Source: an uncultured Roseburia sp.
GTDB lineage: Bacteria; Bacillota; Clostridia; Lachnospirales; Lachnospiraceae
Assembly (NCBI GenBank): GCA_946055175.1
Contig: CAMGET010000079.1
Span: 1-6,384 of the forward strand
DNA length: 6,384 nucleotides
Reading direction: 5' to 3'
Part shown: positions 5,901 to 6,384 of the stretch, in pieces
How the letters are laid out: the number at the start of each line of letters is the position of its first letter
How positions within the stretch are numbered: position 1 is the stretch's first letter
The notes under the pieces: generated by a model
Told to the model about the DNA's origin: nothing
The model's database searches: none
Seen by the model: only the letters and a program-made list of their open reading frames with translations
Made by a program: the position numbers and the translations under genes

Positions 5901-6384
5901 ATGTCACGTATAGGAAGAATGCCAATCGCAATTCCGGCTGGCGTTACAGTGGAAATTGCAGAAAATAATCATGTGACTGTAAAAGGTCCTAAGGGAACTC
6001 TGGAAAGAACCCTTCCATCTGAGATGGAAATCAAATTAGAAGGTGCAGAGGTAGTTGTTACCAGACCTAACGATTTGAAAAAAATGAAATCATTACATGG
6101 ATTAACAAGAACACTGATTAACAATATGGTAGTTGGTGTTACAGAAGGTTACAAGAAAGTACTTGAAGTTAATGGTGTTGGATACAGAGCTTCTAAAGCC
6201 GGAAAAGTGTTAACTCTTAACTTAGGATACTCTCATCCGGTTGAGATGACAGATCCGGAAGGACTTGAATCCACAGTTGATGGAAATAAAATCATTGTAT
6301 CAGGTATTGATAAAGAAAAAGTAGGCCAGTACGCAGCTGAAATCAGAGATAAGAGAAGACCTGAACCTTACAAAGGAAAAGGTA
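5901..6384 (+). CDS. rplF: 50S ribosomal protein L6, 3' truncated by window edge
   Basis: L6 binds 23S rRNA near the factor-binding site and the sarcin-ricin loop. It has two repeated alpha/beta domains. The frame is open from the ATG at 5901 to the window end, giving 161 codons plus one base. A typical L6 of 178-182 residues would therefore lack roughly 20 residues. The N-terminus [17 protein letters not shown] is the standard start. [17 protein letters not shown] is the first-domain repeat unit. NGVGYRA (91-97) opens the second domain, and the L6 signature PEPYKGKG is reached at 154-161 just before the edge. The ribosome binding site AGGAGGT ends 6 bases before the ATG. The long spacer in front, with one strong and one weak hairpin, separates it from rpsH more than any other pair in the window. 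Confidence 0.98.
   Translation, partial: MSRIGRMPIAIPAGVTVEIAENNHVTVKGPKGTLERTLPSEMEIKLEGAEVVVTRPNDLKKMKSLHGLTRTLINNMVVGVTEGYKKVLEVNGVGYRASKAGKVLTLNLGYSHPVEMTDPEGLESTVDGNKIIVSGIDKEKVGQYAAEIRDKRRPEPYKGKG

Noticed and set aside
1..6384. Mobile element, CRISPR array, RNA gene or accessory system in the window
   Set aside because: The cluster is continuous core ribosomal genes in canonical order. No direct repeats, inverted terminal repeats, integrase or transposase sequence, or tRNA-like fold was seen.

Overview
The window lies inside the main ribosomal protein gene cluster of a bacterium. It starts in the second half of rplD and ends about 20 codons before the expected end of rplF. All 15 genes are on the + strand, in the order rplD(partial)-rplW-rplB-rpsS-rplV-rpsC-rplP-rpmC-rpsQ-rplN-rplX-rplE-rpsN-rpsH-rplF(partial). 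This is the canonical S10 order followed directly by the spc order. The organism is most likely a Gram-positive member of the class Clostridia, probably family Lachnospiraceae. The grounds are fairly AT-rich coding sequence, strong AGGAGG Shine-Dalgarno sites before nearly every gene, a short zinc-ribbon S14, Firmicutes-type S8, L14, L16 and L29, and an L22 with a basic N-terminal extension. The family assignment rests on remembered similarity, not a search.

Layout. Bases 2-3882 carry the S10 part: L4 (C-terminal part), L23, L2, S19, L22, S3, L16, L29 and S17. Bases 3901-6384 carry the first part of the spc set: L14, L24, L5, S14, S8 and L6 (partial). Only 18 bases separate rpsQ from rplN, and they hold little beyond a ribosome binding site, so the two operons of enterobacteria appear to be one transcription unit here. 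Most junctions are 2-52 bases or overlap (TAATG at rplD/rplW and rpsC/rplP; an 11-base overlap at rplP/rpmC). The two longest spacers are 68 bases before rplB and 85 bases before rplF. The latter contains a perfect-looking 11-bp hairpin with a GUAA loop directly after rpsH, plus a smaller hairpin just before the rplF ribosome binding site. No promoter or intrinsic terminator can be supported anywhere in the window.

How the genes work together. All products are structural parts of the 70S ribosome. L4 and L22 line the peptide exit tunnel, L23 sits at the tunnel exit, and L2 and L16 support the peptidyl-transferase and A-site region. L5 is in the central protuberance, L14 in the subunit interface, and L24 starts 50S assembly. 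S3 and S14 form part of the 30S head with S19, and S8 and S17 organise the 30S body. Close spacing and overlaps fit translational coupling and balanced output.

This is a conserved core region, and I found no undescribed system in it. The points worth a second look are small: the rpsH-rplF hairpin spacer, the non-AUG starts of rplE (TTG) and rpsQ (GTG), the L22 extension, and a marked change in proline codon use between the first third and the middle of the cluster.
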